From CBDFLA01 sp965248915 (GTDB lineage Bacteria > Pseudomonadota > Alphaproteobacteria > M2410): DNA of 64,000 nucleotides. Shown here in pieces: positions 8,852 to 17,610 of this stretch. The stretch is from positions 2,232,001 through 2,296,000 of the forward strand of contig OZ252216.1 in NCBI GenBank assembly GCA_965248915.1, read 5' to 3'. Position 1 is the first letter of the stretch; each line of letters starts with the position of its first letter. The notes under the pieces are model-generated. The model saw only the letters and a list, made by a program, of their open reading frames with translations, was not told the DNA's origin and made no database searches. Position numbers and translations under genes: made by a program.

Positions 8852-8950
8852 TGTCGCCCCCAATTGGTGATTTGGCGGAATGATCGCTTGTTTTGCGGCT
8901 GCCGGTCTATATAGTGCGCGCCGCGCTGCCTCACATGAAAAGACTCTTAC

Positions 8951-10765
8951 ATGGATCTGCGAAACATCGCCATCATTGCCCATGTCGATCATGGCAAAAC
9001 CACCCTGGTCGACCAAATGCTCGCCCAAGGCGGAGCTGTCCGGGCAAATCAACAAGTCTCAGAACGCGCGCTCGATTCAGGAGATCTTGAGCGCGAGCGG
9101 GGCATTACGATTCTTGCCAAATCCACCAGCGTTGTGTGGGGTGATGTGCGCATCAATATTGTCGACACGCCAGGCCACGCCGACTTTGGTGGAGAGGTAG
9201 AACGCATCCTTTCAATGGTCGATGGGGTCTTGCTCCTCGTTGATGCCGCCGAAGGTCCCATGCCCCAAACCAAGTTCGTCACCTCGAAAGCCTTGGCCTT
9301 GGGTCTCAAACCGATTGTGGTGGTCAACAAAGTTGACCGCTTGGATGGACGCCCCGACCAATCTCACGACGAGGTTTTCGATCTCTTTGCCGTTCTCGGC
9401 GCAACGGACGACCAGCTGGACTTTCCCATGCTCTACGCATCCGGTCGTGACGGTTGGGCAGCCGCCGAACTGGACGCTCCCCGAACGGACCTATCACTCC
9501 TTTTTGACCTCATTGTGAAACACGTGCCAGTGCCCGAACAGGTCGGGCGCAACGGTGAGCCCTTCGTCATGTTGGCAACCACACTCGAGGCCGACCCATT
9601 CCTCGGGAAGGTGCTTACGGGACGCATTGAAAGCGGCACCATCCGCCCCAATGAAACCATCAAATCTCTTTCGGGCGATGGCAAAGAGCTTGAACGCAAA
9701 CGCATCACCAAGGTTCTGGCTTTTCGGGGTCTTTCAAGACAGCCCATCGAGGTTGGCCAATCTGGCGACATTGTTGCTCTCGCAGGCCTTGAAAAGACCA
9801 GCGTTGCAGACACAGTATGCGACCTCAAAGTGACAGAGCCGCTGGCAGCCCATCCGATCGATCCGCCGACCCTTGCCATGAGCTTCTCTACCAACACGTC
9901 ACCCTTGGCGGGACAAGAAGGCAGCAAAGTCCAATCTCGGGTGATCCGAGACCGTTTGTTACGGGAGGCCGAAGGTAATGTCGCCATTGAGGTCAGGGAA
10001 ACGCACGACAAAGATACGCTAGAGGTGGCCGGTCGAGGAGAGCTCCAGCTTGGCGTTCTCATTGAAACCATGCGGCGGGAAGGTTTCGAACTCGCCATTT
10101 CACGCCCAAGGGTTCTCTACCGAGAAGATCCTGACACTGGGACCAAGCTCGAACCGATCGAAGAGGTTCAAATCGACGTCGATGATGATTTCACTGGCAT
10201 TGTCATTGAAAAGCTCAGTGCCAGGAAAGCCGAACTCCTTGACATGCAAGCCTCAGGAGGAGGCAAGACACGCCTCCGTTTTCATTGTCCATCCAGAGCT
10301 CTTATTGGATATCACGGCGAATTTCTAACCGACACGCGCGGAACCGGGATCATGCATAGGGTCTTTCATGAGTACGGGCCATATCGGGGCGACATCGAAG
10401 GTCGCCGCAACGGAGTTCTGATATCAAACGGTCAAGGAGACGCGGTAGCCTTCGCATTGTGGAATCTCGAAGAACGCGGCGCGCTGTTCGTTACCCCGGG
10501 AACGAGGGTCTATCTAGGCATGATTGTCGGCGAAAACAGTCGGTCCAATGACCTTGATGTTAATCCGCTCAAGTCCAAGCAACTGACCAATATTCGTGCT
10601 TCCGGAAAGGATGACGCGATTCGATTAACCACACCCCGCATCATGTCTTTGGAACAGGCCATCGCCTATATTGACGATGATGAACTCGTTGAGGTGACCC
10701 CTCGGAGTATCCGCCTGCGCAAACAAGAACTTGTTCCCCACCTACGCAAGCGAGCCAAGAAATAG
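8951..10765 (+). CDS. typA: Ribosome-dependent GTPase TypA/BipA
   Basis: A 604-residue translational GTPase of full family length. The G domain has AHVDHGKTT (G1, from residue 10), DTPGHADFGGEVER (G3) and NKVDR (G4), followed by domain II and the EF-G-like domains III and V, then the C-terminal domain unique to BipA containing GYHGEFLTDTRGTG and VTPRSIRLRK. TypA binds the ribosome and is needed for growth at low temperature or under stress and for 50S assembly. The gene is transcribed alone, divergent from the oxidoreductase, with the next gene an XRE regulator. Confidence 0.97.
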   Translation: MDLRNIAIIAHVDHGKTTLVDQMLAQGGAVRANQQVSERALDSGDLERERGITILAKSTSVVWGDVRINIVDTPGHADFGGEVERILSMVDGVLLLVDAAEGPMPQTKFVTSKALALGLKPIVVVNKVDRLDGRPDQSHDEVFDLFAVLGATDDQLDFPMLYASGRDGWAAAELDAPRTDLSLLFDLIVKHVPVPEQVGRNGEPFVMLATTLEADPFLGKVLTGRIESGTIRPNETIKSLSGDGKELERKRITKVLAFRGLSRQPIEVGQSGDIVALAGLEKTSVADTVCDLKVTEPLAAHPIDPPTLAMSFSTNTSPLAGQEGSKVQSRVIRDRLLREAEGNVAIEVRETHDKDTLEVAGRGELQLGVLIETMRREGFELAISRPRVLYREDPDTGTKLEPIEEVQIDVDDDFTGIVIEKLSARKAELLDMQASGGGKTRLRFHCPSRALIGYHGEFLTDTRGTGIMHRVFHEYGPYRGDIEGRRNGVLISNGQGDAVAFALWNLEERGALFVTPGTRVYLGMIVGENSRSNDLDVNPLKSKQLTNIRASGKDDAIRLTTPRIMSLEQAIAYIDDDELVEVTPRSIRLRKQELVPHLRKRAKK

Positions 10766-10879
10766 CCACAAAATATTTGTGGGAAAAGAATCCCGTACGG
10801 AAATTTTTGACTATTGTGTCGTGCCTTTTAGCACCGTTGCGCTACATAGGTGTCTAGCAACGACAATTGGGAGCGCACA

Positions 10880-11266
10880 ATGAAACACCCCGTTGATGTT
10901 CATGTAGGCCAAAGGTTGCGGCACCGCCGGTGGCTGCTTGATCTAACTCAGCAACAACTGGCTGGGTCTGTCGGCGTTCAATTCCAACAAATCCAAAAAT
11001 ATGAGAGTGGCGCCAATCGCATTAGCGCCAGCAGACTATGGGATCTTGCCCAGGCCCTGGATGTTCCTGTGGACTTCTTTTTCGAAGGTCTGGAGAAATC
11101 CGCAGATCAGAGCCAGCTCAACGGAACCGCGAACTCAGAGCCCCTAAGCCCCAGTGTTTTGGATTCCAAAGAAACAATCGATCTCATACGCGCCTATTAT
11201 GGCTTGGATGAAAACCCCAGAAAACATCTGTTGGAATTTGCTAAGTCCTTGTCGTCCAACCGTTAA
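10880..11266 (+). CDS. XRE-family transcriptional regulator
   Basis: A 128-residue protein with an N-terminal helix-turn-helix (about residues 9-65: VGQRLRHRRW, LTQQQLAGSVGVQFQQIQ, ISASRLWDLAQALDVPV) and a C-terminal tail rich in Ser, Asp and Leu. This is a common alphaproteobacterial XRE type with FQQIQKYESGANR in the recognition helix. The ATG at 10880 is preceded by GGGAG at good spacing; the GTG at 10850 has none. Targets are unknown. Neighbours give no clue because the gene stands alone, with about 100 bp on each side. Confidence 0.85.
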   Translation: MKHPVDVHVGQRLRHRRWLLDLTQQQLAGSVGVQFQQIQKYESGANRISASRLWDLAQALDVPVDFFFEGLEKSADQSQLNGTANSEPLSPSVLDSKETIDLIRAYYGLDENPRKHLLEFAKSLSSNR

Positions 11267-11372
11267 TCAGTCATCCATCGAGGATAGCCCCTGGTTTGGC
11301 GCCCATTGCTTGTGGTACCGATTTGCGTCAGGCTGTGAGGAGTAGTGCAGATGTACCTTAAGGAGTATCGCA

Positions 11373-12413
11373 ATGGCCATCGACCTCCCCCCTTACTTGG
11401 ATCCCCCAACGATTGAGATTGTTGAGGCACGGGCCACATCTCAAGAATTCCAGCTCGCCGGCCTGTTCAGCCGCACCATCAATGTTGGTCCGGACCGGCG
11501 CAACAAGTCGCTCGCTCGTGCCATTAACAATGCACCAGGCGGCAGTACGATACTTGTCGATCCTGGTACATACGTGGATGAGTTCGCAACGATCCAGGTG
11601 CCACTCACCATCAAAGCCAATGGCGGTGAAGTCCGTCTCGTCCCAACACAATCCGTTCCAAATGGCAAAGGGATTTTTATCACCCGCGCCAATGCGACTT
11701 TTGACGGCATAACCTTTGTGGACGCGAAAGTGAGAGACAGAAACGGGGCCGGTATTCGATACGAAAAAGGTGATCTAACAGTCATCAATTGCACTTTCGA
11801 AAACAATCAAAACGGCATTATGGGCGGTCGGTCCGACCAGAGCGTCATCACGGTCCTAAACTCCACCTTCCGTAACAATGGCGGCGGCGATGGATATACC
11901 CACGGGATATACATCGGTCTCGTGAAACAATTGACCGTGAGAGACAGCCATTTCACTGGAACACGGGCAGGACATCACATCAAAACGCGCGCTGCGACTT
12001 CAATCATCGAACACAATTATTTGGACGATGCCGAAGGAAATCCAAGCTATTCCATAGACATGCCCAATGGCGGGCACAACGTCGTCACCAGGAATGTCAT
12101 CATTCAGACCGAGCAACCAGACAATCCAGCCCTCATTAGTTTCGGCACCAAGAAAAGCCACCAGCAAAACGACCTTCTGCTCGAGGACAATTGGCTTATC
12201 AACCATTACAGTTCAGGAACAGGCATCAACAATCCAAAAGACCTCGAAGTCGTGCTCAAAGACAACCGATTTTACAACCTTCGCAAACACGTTGCCGGAC
12301 CAGCCGAGGTCACAGGATCAACAACGCTCGAAAAAGCGCCAAACGAAGAAGATCTGTTTCAAACCTGGCGATCAGAGATCACACCACTCCCAGCAGAGAC
12401 AGAGATACAATAG
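11373..12413 (+). CDS. Right-handed parallel beta-helix repeat protein
   Basis: A 346-residue protein. From about residue 50 it shows the pattern of a right-handed beta-helix: SLARAINNAPGGSTILVDPGTY at the start, then repeated short strands such as ATFDGITFVD, LTVINCTFENN, ITVLNSTFRNN, LTVRDSHFTG and SIIEHNYLDD, spaced by about 22-25 residues. The family includes pectate lyases, polysaccharide epimerases and phage-like hydrolases. No signal peptide is present, and the N-terminus (MAIDLPPYLDPP) is acidic and proline-rich. AAGGAG precedes the ATG. The gene ends 6 bp before hisN, so they are probably co-transcribed. Enzymatic activity and substrate cannot be assigned. Confidence 0.8.
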   Translation: MAIDLPPYLDPPTIEIVEARATSQEFQLAGLFSRTINVGPDRRNKSLARAINNAPGGSTILVDPGTYVDEFATIQVPLTIKANGGEVRLVPTQSVPNGKGIFITRANATFDGITFVDAKVRDRNGAGIRYEKGDLTVINCTFENNQNGIMGGRSDQSVITVLNSTFRNNGGGDGYTHGIYIGLVKQLTVRDSHFTGTRAGHHIKTRAATSIIEHNYLDDAEGNPSYSIDMPNGGHNVVTRNVIIQTEQPDNPALISFGTKKSHQQNDLLLEDNWLINHYSSGTGINNPKDLEVVLKDNRFYNLRKHVAGPAEVTGSTTLEKAPNEEDLFQTWRSEITPLPAETEIQ

Positions 12414-12419
12414 GAACCG

Positions 12420-13277
12420 ATGGACAATCACCCTTTTCGTAGTGACAGCCCGGCTGAAGTCTCAGCCGACGAGCTGAAGAAATTCCTTACCTTCATCAAT
12501 CATCTTGCAGACGAATCACGAAAGGTCATTCAACCTTTGTTCCGGTCCCAACTGGACATTGATGACAAGGATGGGCGGGAGTACTTCGACCCAGTGACAG
12601 AAGCCGACAGGAATGCTGAGGAAGCCATTCGCCATCTGATTAAGGAACACTATCCAGACCACGGCATCTTTGGAGAAGAGCACGGATACGAAGAAGGTTC
12701 ATCACCCCTTACCTGGGTCATAGACCCAATTGATGGCACCCGGGCATTTGTCCAAGGACTACCAATGTGGGGCACGCTGATCTCACTTCACAATGGAGAA
12801 AAGTCAATTCTAGGACTGCTCGACCAGCCCTATCTGGAAGAACGGTTTATCGGCGCCCCGGCGATCAACCACGCCGAAGTAACCACAAGACAAGGCGTAC
12901 GGTCGCTCAAGACAAGTGCGCGCAAATCGCTGGAAAAAGCCTCCATGTCGAGCACCCACCCCTCCATGTTCAAAACACTGGCCATGTCGACCGCCTATGC
13001 CGATCTCGCCAAGCGCGTTCGCCTCCACACCTACGGCGGCGACTGCTACGCCTATGCCATGGTCGCTCTTGGAACCCACGACCTGGTCATCGAAAACAGC
13101 CTAAAGCCATATGACATCCAGGCAATCATCCCGCTGATAGAAGCGGCAGGCGGTGTCGCAACGGCGTGGGATGGAGGCCCTGCAGATCTTGGCGGTTCAG
13201 CGATCATCGCCAGCACACCGGAGCTTCACGAACAGGCCCTAGAATCACTACGACCCGCCATTGAGGGCGGGCCGTAG
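12420..13277 (+). CDS. hisN: Histidinol-phosphatase (inositol monophosphatase family, HisN type)
   Basis: A 285-residue metal-dependent phosphatase. The motifs FDPVTEADRNAE, GIFGEEHG and WVIDPIDGTRAF bind the magnesium ions, and LKPYDIQAIIPLIEAAGG near the C-terminus completes the IMPase signature. The GGDCYAYAMVALGTHDLV segment is typical of the HisN branch, which dephosphorylates L-histidinol phosphate in histidine biosynthesis in actinobacteria and many alphaproteobacteria. Fructose-1,6-bisphosphate or inositol phosphate activity is the alternative. It follows the beta-helix gene by 6 bp and converges with sppA. Confidence 0.87.
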   Translation: MDNHPFRSDSPAEVSADELKKFLTFINHLADESRKVIQPLFRSQLDIDDKDGREYFDPVTEADRNAEEAIRHLIKEHYPDHGIFGEEHGYEEGSSPLTWVIDPIDGTRAFVQGLPMWGTLISLHNGEKSILGLLDQPYLEERFIGAPAINHAEVTTRQGVRSLKTSARKSLEKASMSSTHPSMFKTLAMSTAYADLAKRVRLHTYGGDCYAYAMVALGTHDLVIENSLKPYDIQAIIPLIEAAGGVATAWDGGPADLGGSAIIASTPELHEQALESLRPAIEGGP

Positions 13278-13302
13278 CTCGGTTTCAACTTTCGTATTGC
13301 GA

Positions 13303-15180
13303 TTATCGAACTTCGCAATACTCACAAATCAGATAAATATCATTGGGATCATTCATGCGCAGGAGTGGTTCTAAATCACTCACGAACTGACGGCGTAATT
13401 TGGAGATCACTGGTGAGTCAAAACGCGCCTCAGGTTCTAAGCCCATTCTCACCTTAGCTTCTCCAGATAGATCACGAACGAACTGTTCGAAGGGCGTCAG
13501 CTTCTTTTTGAACTCAACAACATCGTAGTCTTCGAGTTCTGCCATGGCCGCGGCTGATGCGATGGCATCTTCAAGGTCACCAAGTTTGTCAACCAATCCA
13601 AATCCCAACGCATCTCGTCCAGACCAAACACGACCTTCTGCGATCTCCGCAACGCGCGCCTTTGGCAGATCGCGTCCTTCTGAAACAATTGTCAGGAAGC
13701 GGTCATAGACTTCCTCAACACTCTGCTGCATTACATCTGCAACAACAGGATTGAGAGGCAAAATTGGATTGAACGCACCGGCCAACGACGATGTTCCAGC
13801 TGTATCTGCATGCACACCTGCCCAATCAGCCGAACGCTCGAAGGTCATAACAGAGCCGATCACACCAATCGATCCCGTGATGGTCGTCGGCGCAGCCCAA
13901 ATCTCGTCCGTTGAAGTTGAGATCCAATAGCCACCGGAGGCCGCAATCGATCCCATAGATGCAACAACCGGAATGCCGGCTTCCTTCGCAGCAAGAATTT
14001 CTTCTCGAATGATTTCTGAGGCAAAAGCAGATCCGCCACCCGAATCGACCCGAAGAACAATGGCCTTCGTGTTTTCATCTTGCCTGGCATTGCGGATCAG
14101 GCGGGCCACACTGTCGCCACCAATTGTTCCGGCAGGTGCTTCTCCGTTCACGATGCTGCCCTTCGCCACAATCAAAGCGACGTTATCCGCGCCACCATCC
14201 ATGTCGTGGGTGCGAGCCACGCTCAAATAGTCGGCCATGCCAATTTGTTTAAAGCTGTGTGTCTCCTCATCTTCACCGACCATCGCAATCAAGTCAGCGC
14301 GCATGGTTGGGCGATCTTTAACCGCATCAACAAAACCACCTTGCAAAGCAGCCTCTGCAAAACTGCCACCGGCAGCGCGAACATTCTCAGCAATTCCGTC
14401 AACACGCGCTTGAAGAGACCCAGAACTAAGACCTCGCTGTGCTTCAACATGGGTTGAATAATCAGCCCACAGATCGCCCATATAAGCAAGATTGGCTTCA
14501 CGTGCTGCATCAGACATATCGTCGCGAATCACCGGTTCAATTGCGGATTTGAACTCACCAACCTTAAACGGGTGAACAGAGATCTTAAGTTTGTCGAGCA
14601 TCGACTTGTAGTAGGTGACGGTTCTCTCGTAGCCAAGAATGAACACGCCGCCAAAGTTGTGGAGCCAAATTTCATCCGCATGAGAGGCAATCAAATAATT
14701 CTCCTGCACATACTGATCGCCAACTGCGATGACTTTTTTGCCTGCCTCAGAAAACCGGTCAACAGCCTCAGCAATGTCGTAGGATTTGGACGTGTAAGCT
14801 CCAGGGATGACCATACCATCAAGCGCCAGAACAAGCGTCGTAATGCGCTCATCGTCAGCCGCCAATTCAATGGCCTCAACAACATCGCCAACAGCCGTCT
14901 CAGGGGCTGCTCCGCCGGTAGCCTCACTCATCAATTTGGCGACTGGATCAACTTCCCTCAACTGCTCCACCAGCAAGCCAGACGGAGCAATGACCAGCGC
15001 CGCACCATCTGGAACGGTCACGACGTCTTTTGGTGCAAGCACCGCAGCAACGACAAAGATCAATAAAAGGAAGAAAATGAGCGTTCCAACAAAGCTCTTC
15101 AATCCGCCAACAAATCCCCAAATTCCGCCGATCACACGACCAACGATACCAAAACGCCCATTAGAGCGGTTGTCTCCCAT
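13303..15180 (-). CDS. sppA: Signal peptide peptidase SppA, 67K type
   Basis: A 625-residue membrane-bound serine protease with duplicated S49 domains. One N-terminal transmembrane helix (about residues 33-50) follows a basic, glycine-rich start. The general base lysine lies in FKSAIEP (Lys211) of the first half, and the nucleophile in SMGSIAASGGYW (Ser415) of the second half, the same split as in E. coli SppA (Lys209/Ser409). It degrades signal peptides left in the inner membrane. I start at MGDNRSNG (15180), which has GGGGA upstream; a longer frame reaches 15231 without support. It may be transcribed with the PPOX, hydrolase and SCP2 genes upstream on the same strand. Confidence 0.93.
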   Translation of the reverse strand: MGDNRSNGRFGIVGRVIGGIWGFVGGLKSFVGTLIFFLLLIFVVAAVLAPKDVVTVPDGAALVIAPSGLLVEQLREVDPVAKLMSEATGGAAPETAVGDVVEAIELAADDERITTLVLALDGMVIPGAYTSKSYDIAEAVDRFSEAGKKVIAVGDQYVQENYLIASHADEIWLHNFGGVFILGYERTVTYYKSMLDKLKISVHPFKVGEFKSAIEPVIRDDMSDAAREANLAYMGDLWADYSTHVEAQRGLSSGSLQARVDGIAENVRAAGGSFAEAALQGGFVDAVKDRPTMRADLIAMVGEDEETHSFKQIGMADYLSVARTHDMDGGADNVALIVAKGSIVNGEAPAGTIGGDSVARLIRNARQDENTKAIVLRVDSGGGSAFASEIIREEILAAKEAGIPVVASMGSIAASGGYWISTSTDEIWAAPTTITGSIGVIGSVMTFERSADWAGVHADTAGTSSLAGAFNPILPLNPVVADVMQQSVEEVYDRFLTIVSEGRDLPKARVAEIAEGRVWSGRDALGFGLVDKLGDLEDAIASAAAMAELEDYDVVEFKKKLTPFEQFVRDLSGEAKVRMGLEPEARFDSPVISKLRRQFVSDLEPLLRMNDPNDIYLICEYCEVR

Positions 15181-15296
15181 GATAATCCCCTTAACATTCA
15201 ATATTCTTAGATGTGGGCCCCTATTGGCCAAAATGTAGCCTTTACCGCCGTGCCACTCAACGACAATGAAGTAAAACCCACGTTAAATCGTCACCT

Positions 15297-15773
15297 CTAA
15301 ATGGGCATTTCCTTAGCATAATCAACTGTCAGCCATCGTTCCGGCTTCATGGCGACCAAGATATTGTCGCCGGAACCGCTATTGGCCTCTGTGTAGAGAT
15401 TGCCTAGCTCTTCCCCCAGATACCGATGTGCCAACGGTCGCAGATGCTCTTCTACAACGGGCTTTCCTATCGAGACCACGGGGCCTTCAACGCTGACATA
15501 CTTGTAGGGCGGCGCTTCGTCTTGAGCACATAGGCTGAGGCGCGTCCCTTCAGCGATGAGTTTGCCTTTGAGCGACTGCCGCCCGGTCGAGAACCAAAGA
15601 AGTCCTCCCGGCTCATAGATATACCAAATTGGAGCCGTCAATGGGCCTCGGTCGGGATCAGTTAGCCTTATCACGCCAACATGCGTACCGGACAAGAAAG
15701 CTTCTTGGTCATCTTCGTCGACATTGGTTTCCTCCAAATAGTTTCTCGGGCTTTGAGATATTGGTTTCTTCAT
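15297..15773 (-). CDS. Pyridoxamine 5'-phosphate oxidase-like FMN-binding protein
   Basis: A 158-residue split-barrel flavoprotein. GVIRLTDPDRGPLTAPIWYIYEPGGLLWFSTG followed by KGKLIAEGTRLSLCAQDE is the usual opening of PPOX/F420-type oxidoreductases, where the strands bind FMN or a related flavin as a dimer. It ends with RWLTVDYAKEMPI. The substrate is not deducible; general stress or xenobiotic reduction roles are common. Start is taken at the Met of MKKPISQS; a GTG three codons earlier is equally possible because no clear ribosome-binding site is seen. It lies 32 bp downstream of the lipase-like gene, same strand. Confidence 0.78.
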   Translation of the reverse strand: MKKPISQSPRNYLEETNVDEDDQEAFLSGTHVGVIRLTDPDRGPLTAPIWYIYEPGGLLWFSTGRQSLKGKLIAEGTRLSLCAQDEAPPYKYVSVEGPVVSIGKPVVEEHLRPLAHRYLGEELGNLYTEANSGSGDNILVAMKPERWLTVDYAKEMPI

Positions 15774-15805
15774 CAATATCACGCAAGCAGACAGCGATCA
15801 CACTT

Positions 15806-16750
15806 CTAGCACTTGTTGGATTCTGGCAGACCATCCAAAAACCGGTCGACGTGGCGCCAAAACTCAGACCGCACATCGTCACGCTCCATCAAGATTTCGT
15901 GTCCAGCCTGCGGCAAAAGAACGACCTCAACAGTTGGTCGCGTCTCCGCAAGTCTTTCGTGGCTGCGATTGTCGACCAACTTGTCCTTTCCCGCCGTGAA
16001 CAAGAGAACCGGAGCGGTCAGACTTTCCAAGGATCGAGAGTGAAACAATTGATCAATTGACTTTAAAGATTCGAACATCCATCCATGGGTCGCTGCTCGT
16101 TGAACAAGGTTCGGATTCTTGTGTAGGATCGCCTTAGCACGATTAAAACGCCTTAGGTCGTGTGTAACCCGATTGGCTTCAAATTTTTCGGTCAATGGAT
16201 CAAACAGTTTCCCACCGGGCACCACTTCCTTGCCACGGCCAATGAACGTCATCAAACCGGAGATCTGCTTGACACGCCGAGACAAAAACCCCTTGAGCAT
16301 AAGGCCAGTCATGGGCGCGCTGAGCACGATCGCTTTGAAGGGATGATCCCGTTCAGCCACCATGCGCAAGGCAACATTTCCACCCATCGAGTGGGCCAAA
16401 CAGAAATAAGGTTTCGGGCATGCATGACCGACCTCGTTGTGGAGTGCATCAAAATCTTCGAAGAACAAATCAAAGTCAGCTATGTGACCAAACGTGTTCT
16501 CGCGATTGTCCCGATGAGACAAGCCTTGCCCGCGCCAGTCCATGACAACCACCGCAAATCCTCTTTGCGACAATTCACTGACCACTTCGAAGTATTTTTC
16601 GACGTATTCCGACTTACCCGGAAAGATGAAGAATGTTCCCTTGGTGGGGACGCCTGTCGGGTTTGGCCAAATCGCGGCCCGAAGGCGAGCACCCCCTGCG
16701 CCGTCATACCAAAAAATCCGGCCACCCGGCGGTGTTGGGTTTTCAGGCAC
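15806..16750 (-). CDS. Alpha/beta hydrolase, lysophospholipase/monoacylglycerol lipase-like
   Basis: A 314-residue serine hydrolase. FIFPGKSEYVEKYFE (oxyanion region), VVVMDWRGQGLSHR, the nucleophile elbow CLAHSMGGNVALR (Ser about 123), a late Asp in FTAGKDKLVD and a His in PQAGHEILME give a full catalytic triad. The WRGQGLS pattern is that of the PldB/monoacylglycerol-lipase group, which cleaves fatty acyl groups from lysophospholipids or monoacylglycerol. No signal peptide is visible. Its operon partners, an SCP2-domain lipid carrier upstream and a flavoprotein downstream, suggest lipid handling, which is an inference. Confidence 0.85.
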   Translation of the reverse strand: MPENPTPPGGRIFWYDGAGGARLRAAIWPNPTGVPTKGTFFIFPGKSEYVEKYFEVVSELSQRGFAVVVMDWRGQGLSHRDNRENTFGHIADFDLFFEDFDALHNEVGHACPKPYFCLAHSMGGNVALRMVAERDHPFKAIVLSAPMTGLMLKGFLSRRVKQISGLMTFIGRGKEVVPGGKLFDPLTEKFEANRVTHDLRRFNRAKAILHKNPNLVQRAATHGWMFESLKSIDQLFHSRSLESLTAPVLLFTAGKDKLVDNRSHERLAETRPTVEVVLLPQAGHEILMERDDVRSEFWRHVDRFLDGLPESNKC

Positions 16751-16811
16751 CTCAATGAACTGCGTGTCATCATGTTCGACGGGAGAGGAAATAGCCGAAA
16801 CCCTCCTGGTC

Positions 16812-17132
16812 TCAAACGCGAACTTTTTGAAGGATCGCGGTGGTCTTCATGGCAATACCCATATCACCTATAAGGCAAATCTTTCCCTGCTGAAAGGCTG
16901 TGTTCGGAGTGAGCGAACCATCTAGAATTTTCTCAAGCGTCCCCAAGCCCATTTCCACTGTGCAATCGCAAGGCCCTTCGCCATTGTCTACTTGTGCAGG
17001 CGACTTGCTCCCATCAATCAGGATCGCGCCCTCCTCATAGAAATCATACCGAAGGCTGCCTTCAAGCGATTCCGATTGCGCCACCGCTTGTCGAATTCGC
17101 TCGGTCAAAGCTTTCAATCGATTGTCAGACAT
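16812..17132 (-). CDS. SCP2 sterol-binding domain protein
   Basis: A 106-residue protein made of one SCP2 domain. The strand pattern around GSLRYDFYEEGAILIDG, then CDCTVEMGLGTLEKILDGSLTPNTAFQQGKICLIGDM and the closing helix AMKTTAIL, is standard: the last motif (F-QGK---GD) is the best-conserved part of the family. Bacterial SCP2 proteins bind acyl-CoAs, sterols or other lipids in a tunnel. A longer frame to 17213 is rejected because GGGAG sits at proper spacing before the ATG at 17132. The lipase-like gene follows 61 bp downstream on the same strand. Confidence 0.83.
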   Translation of the reverse strand: MSDNRLKALTERIRQAVAQSESLEGSLRYDFYEEGAILIDGSKSPAQVDNGEGPCDCTVEMGLGTLEKILDGSLTPNTAFQQGKICLIGDMGIAMKTTAILQKVRV

Positions 17133-17311
17133 TGCTCTCCCTTCATTGGACGCTTCACAGATTTGGCCAACTTCGACCCCAGCCGAAGCCAGTCTACACC
17201 TGCATCCCGACAATTCTAATCAAATCTATCGCAGCTTGAAGCGTCTTTTGACACCAGGCCTTAAACGCCCTGCCCTAAGGATAATCACCTTCGAACCAGG
17301 TGCGGGGCAAA

Positions 17312-17533
17312 ATGAGCAAGAAGACAGTATTCTGGAGTGGCATTGCCGCCATCAACCTCACCGCCGCCATTGTTTTGGCAGTGACGTTCGATCTGTCGGA
17401 AATCGTCTTGCAACCAGTAGCCGCCGATCCAGTATCAATCCCTGGGCTACGGGGCTCCGTACATTTCATCGAGACCGACCAACCATTTGCCCTGCCAGGG
17501 CCGCAGTCCCACGCCCTGTCCTACTGGGCCTAA
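17312..17533 (+). CDS. Small hypothetical protein with N-terminal membrane anchor
   Basis: A 73-residue protein: basic start (MSKKT), one hydrophobic helix (about residues 6-27), then a short acidic, proline-rich tail that would lie in the periplasm. Nothing in it is recognised. AGGTG and GGGG lie upstream of the ATG. It precedes the acyl-CoA carboxyltransferase gene by 77 bp on the same strand. It may be a chance frame, but the signal-anchor pattern favours a real gene. Confidence 0.42.
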   Translation: MSKKTVFWSGIAAINLTAAIVLAVTFDLSEIVLQPVAADPVSIPGLRGSVHFIETDQPFALPGPQSHALSYWA

Positions 17534-17610
17534 CTTCTTTCATCTGACAAAGACTTTTTGCAAAACCTCTCTCCCCCAGTAAGGTATGGGAAACGGAGGG
17601 AGTGCGCCCC

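Noticed and set aside
7877..9055. Longer form of the quinone oxidoreductase (392 residues)
   Set aside because: It would overlap the start of the divergent typA gene and adds about 68 residues not found in the family; the TTG at 8851 gives the normal length.
10766..10782. Hairpin CCACAAA/TTTGTGG after typA, as a terminator
   Set aside because: The 3-base loop and absence of a T-run make an intrinsic terminator doubtful; the arms are also AT-rich enough to occur by chance.
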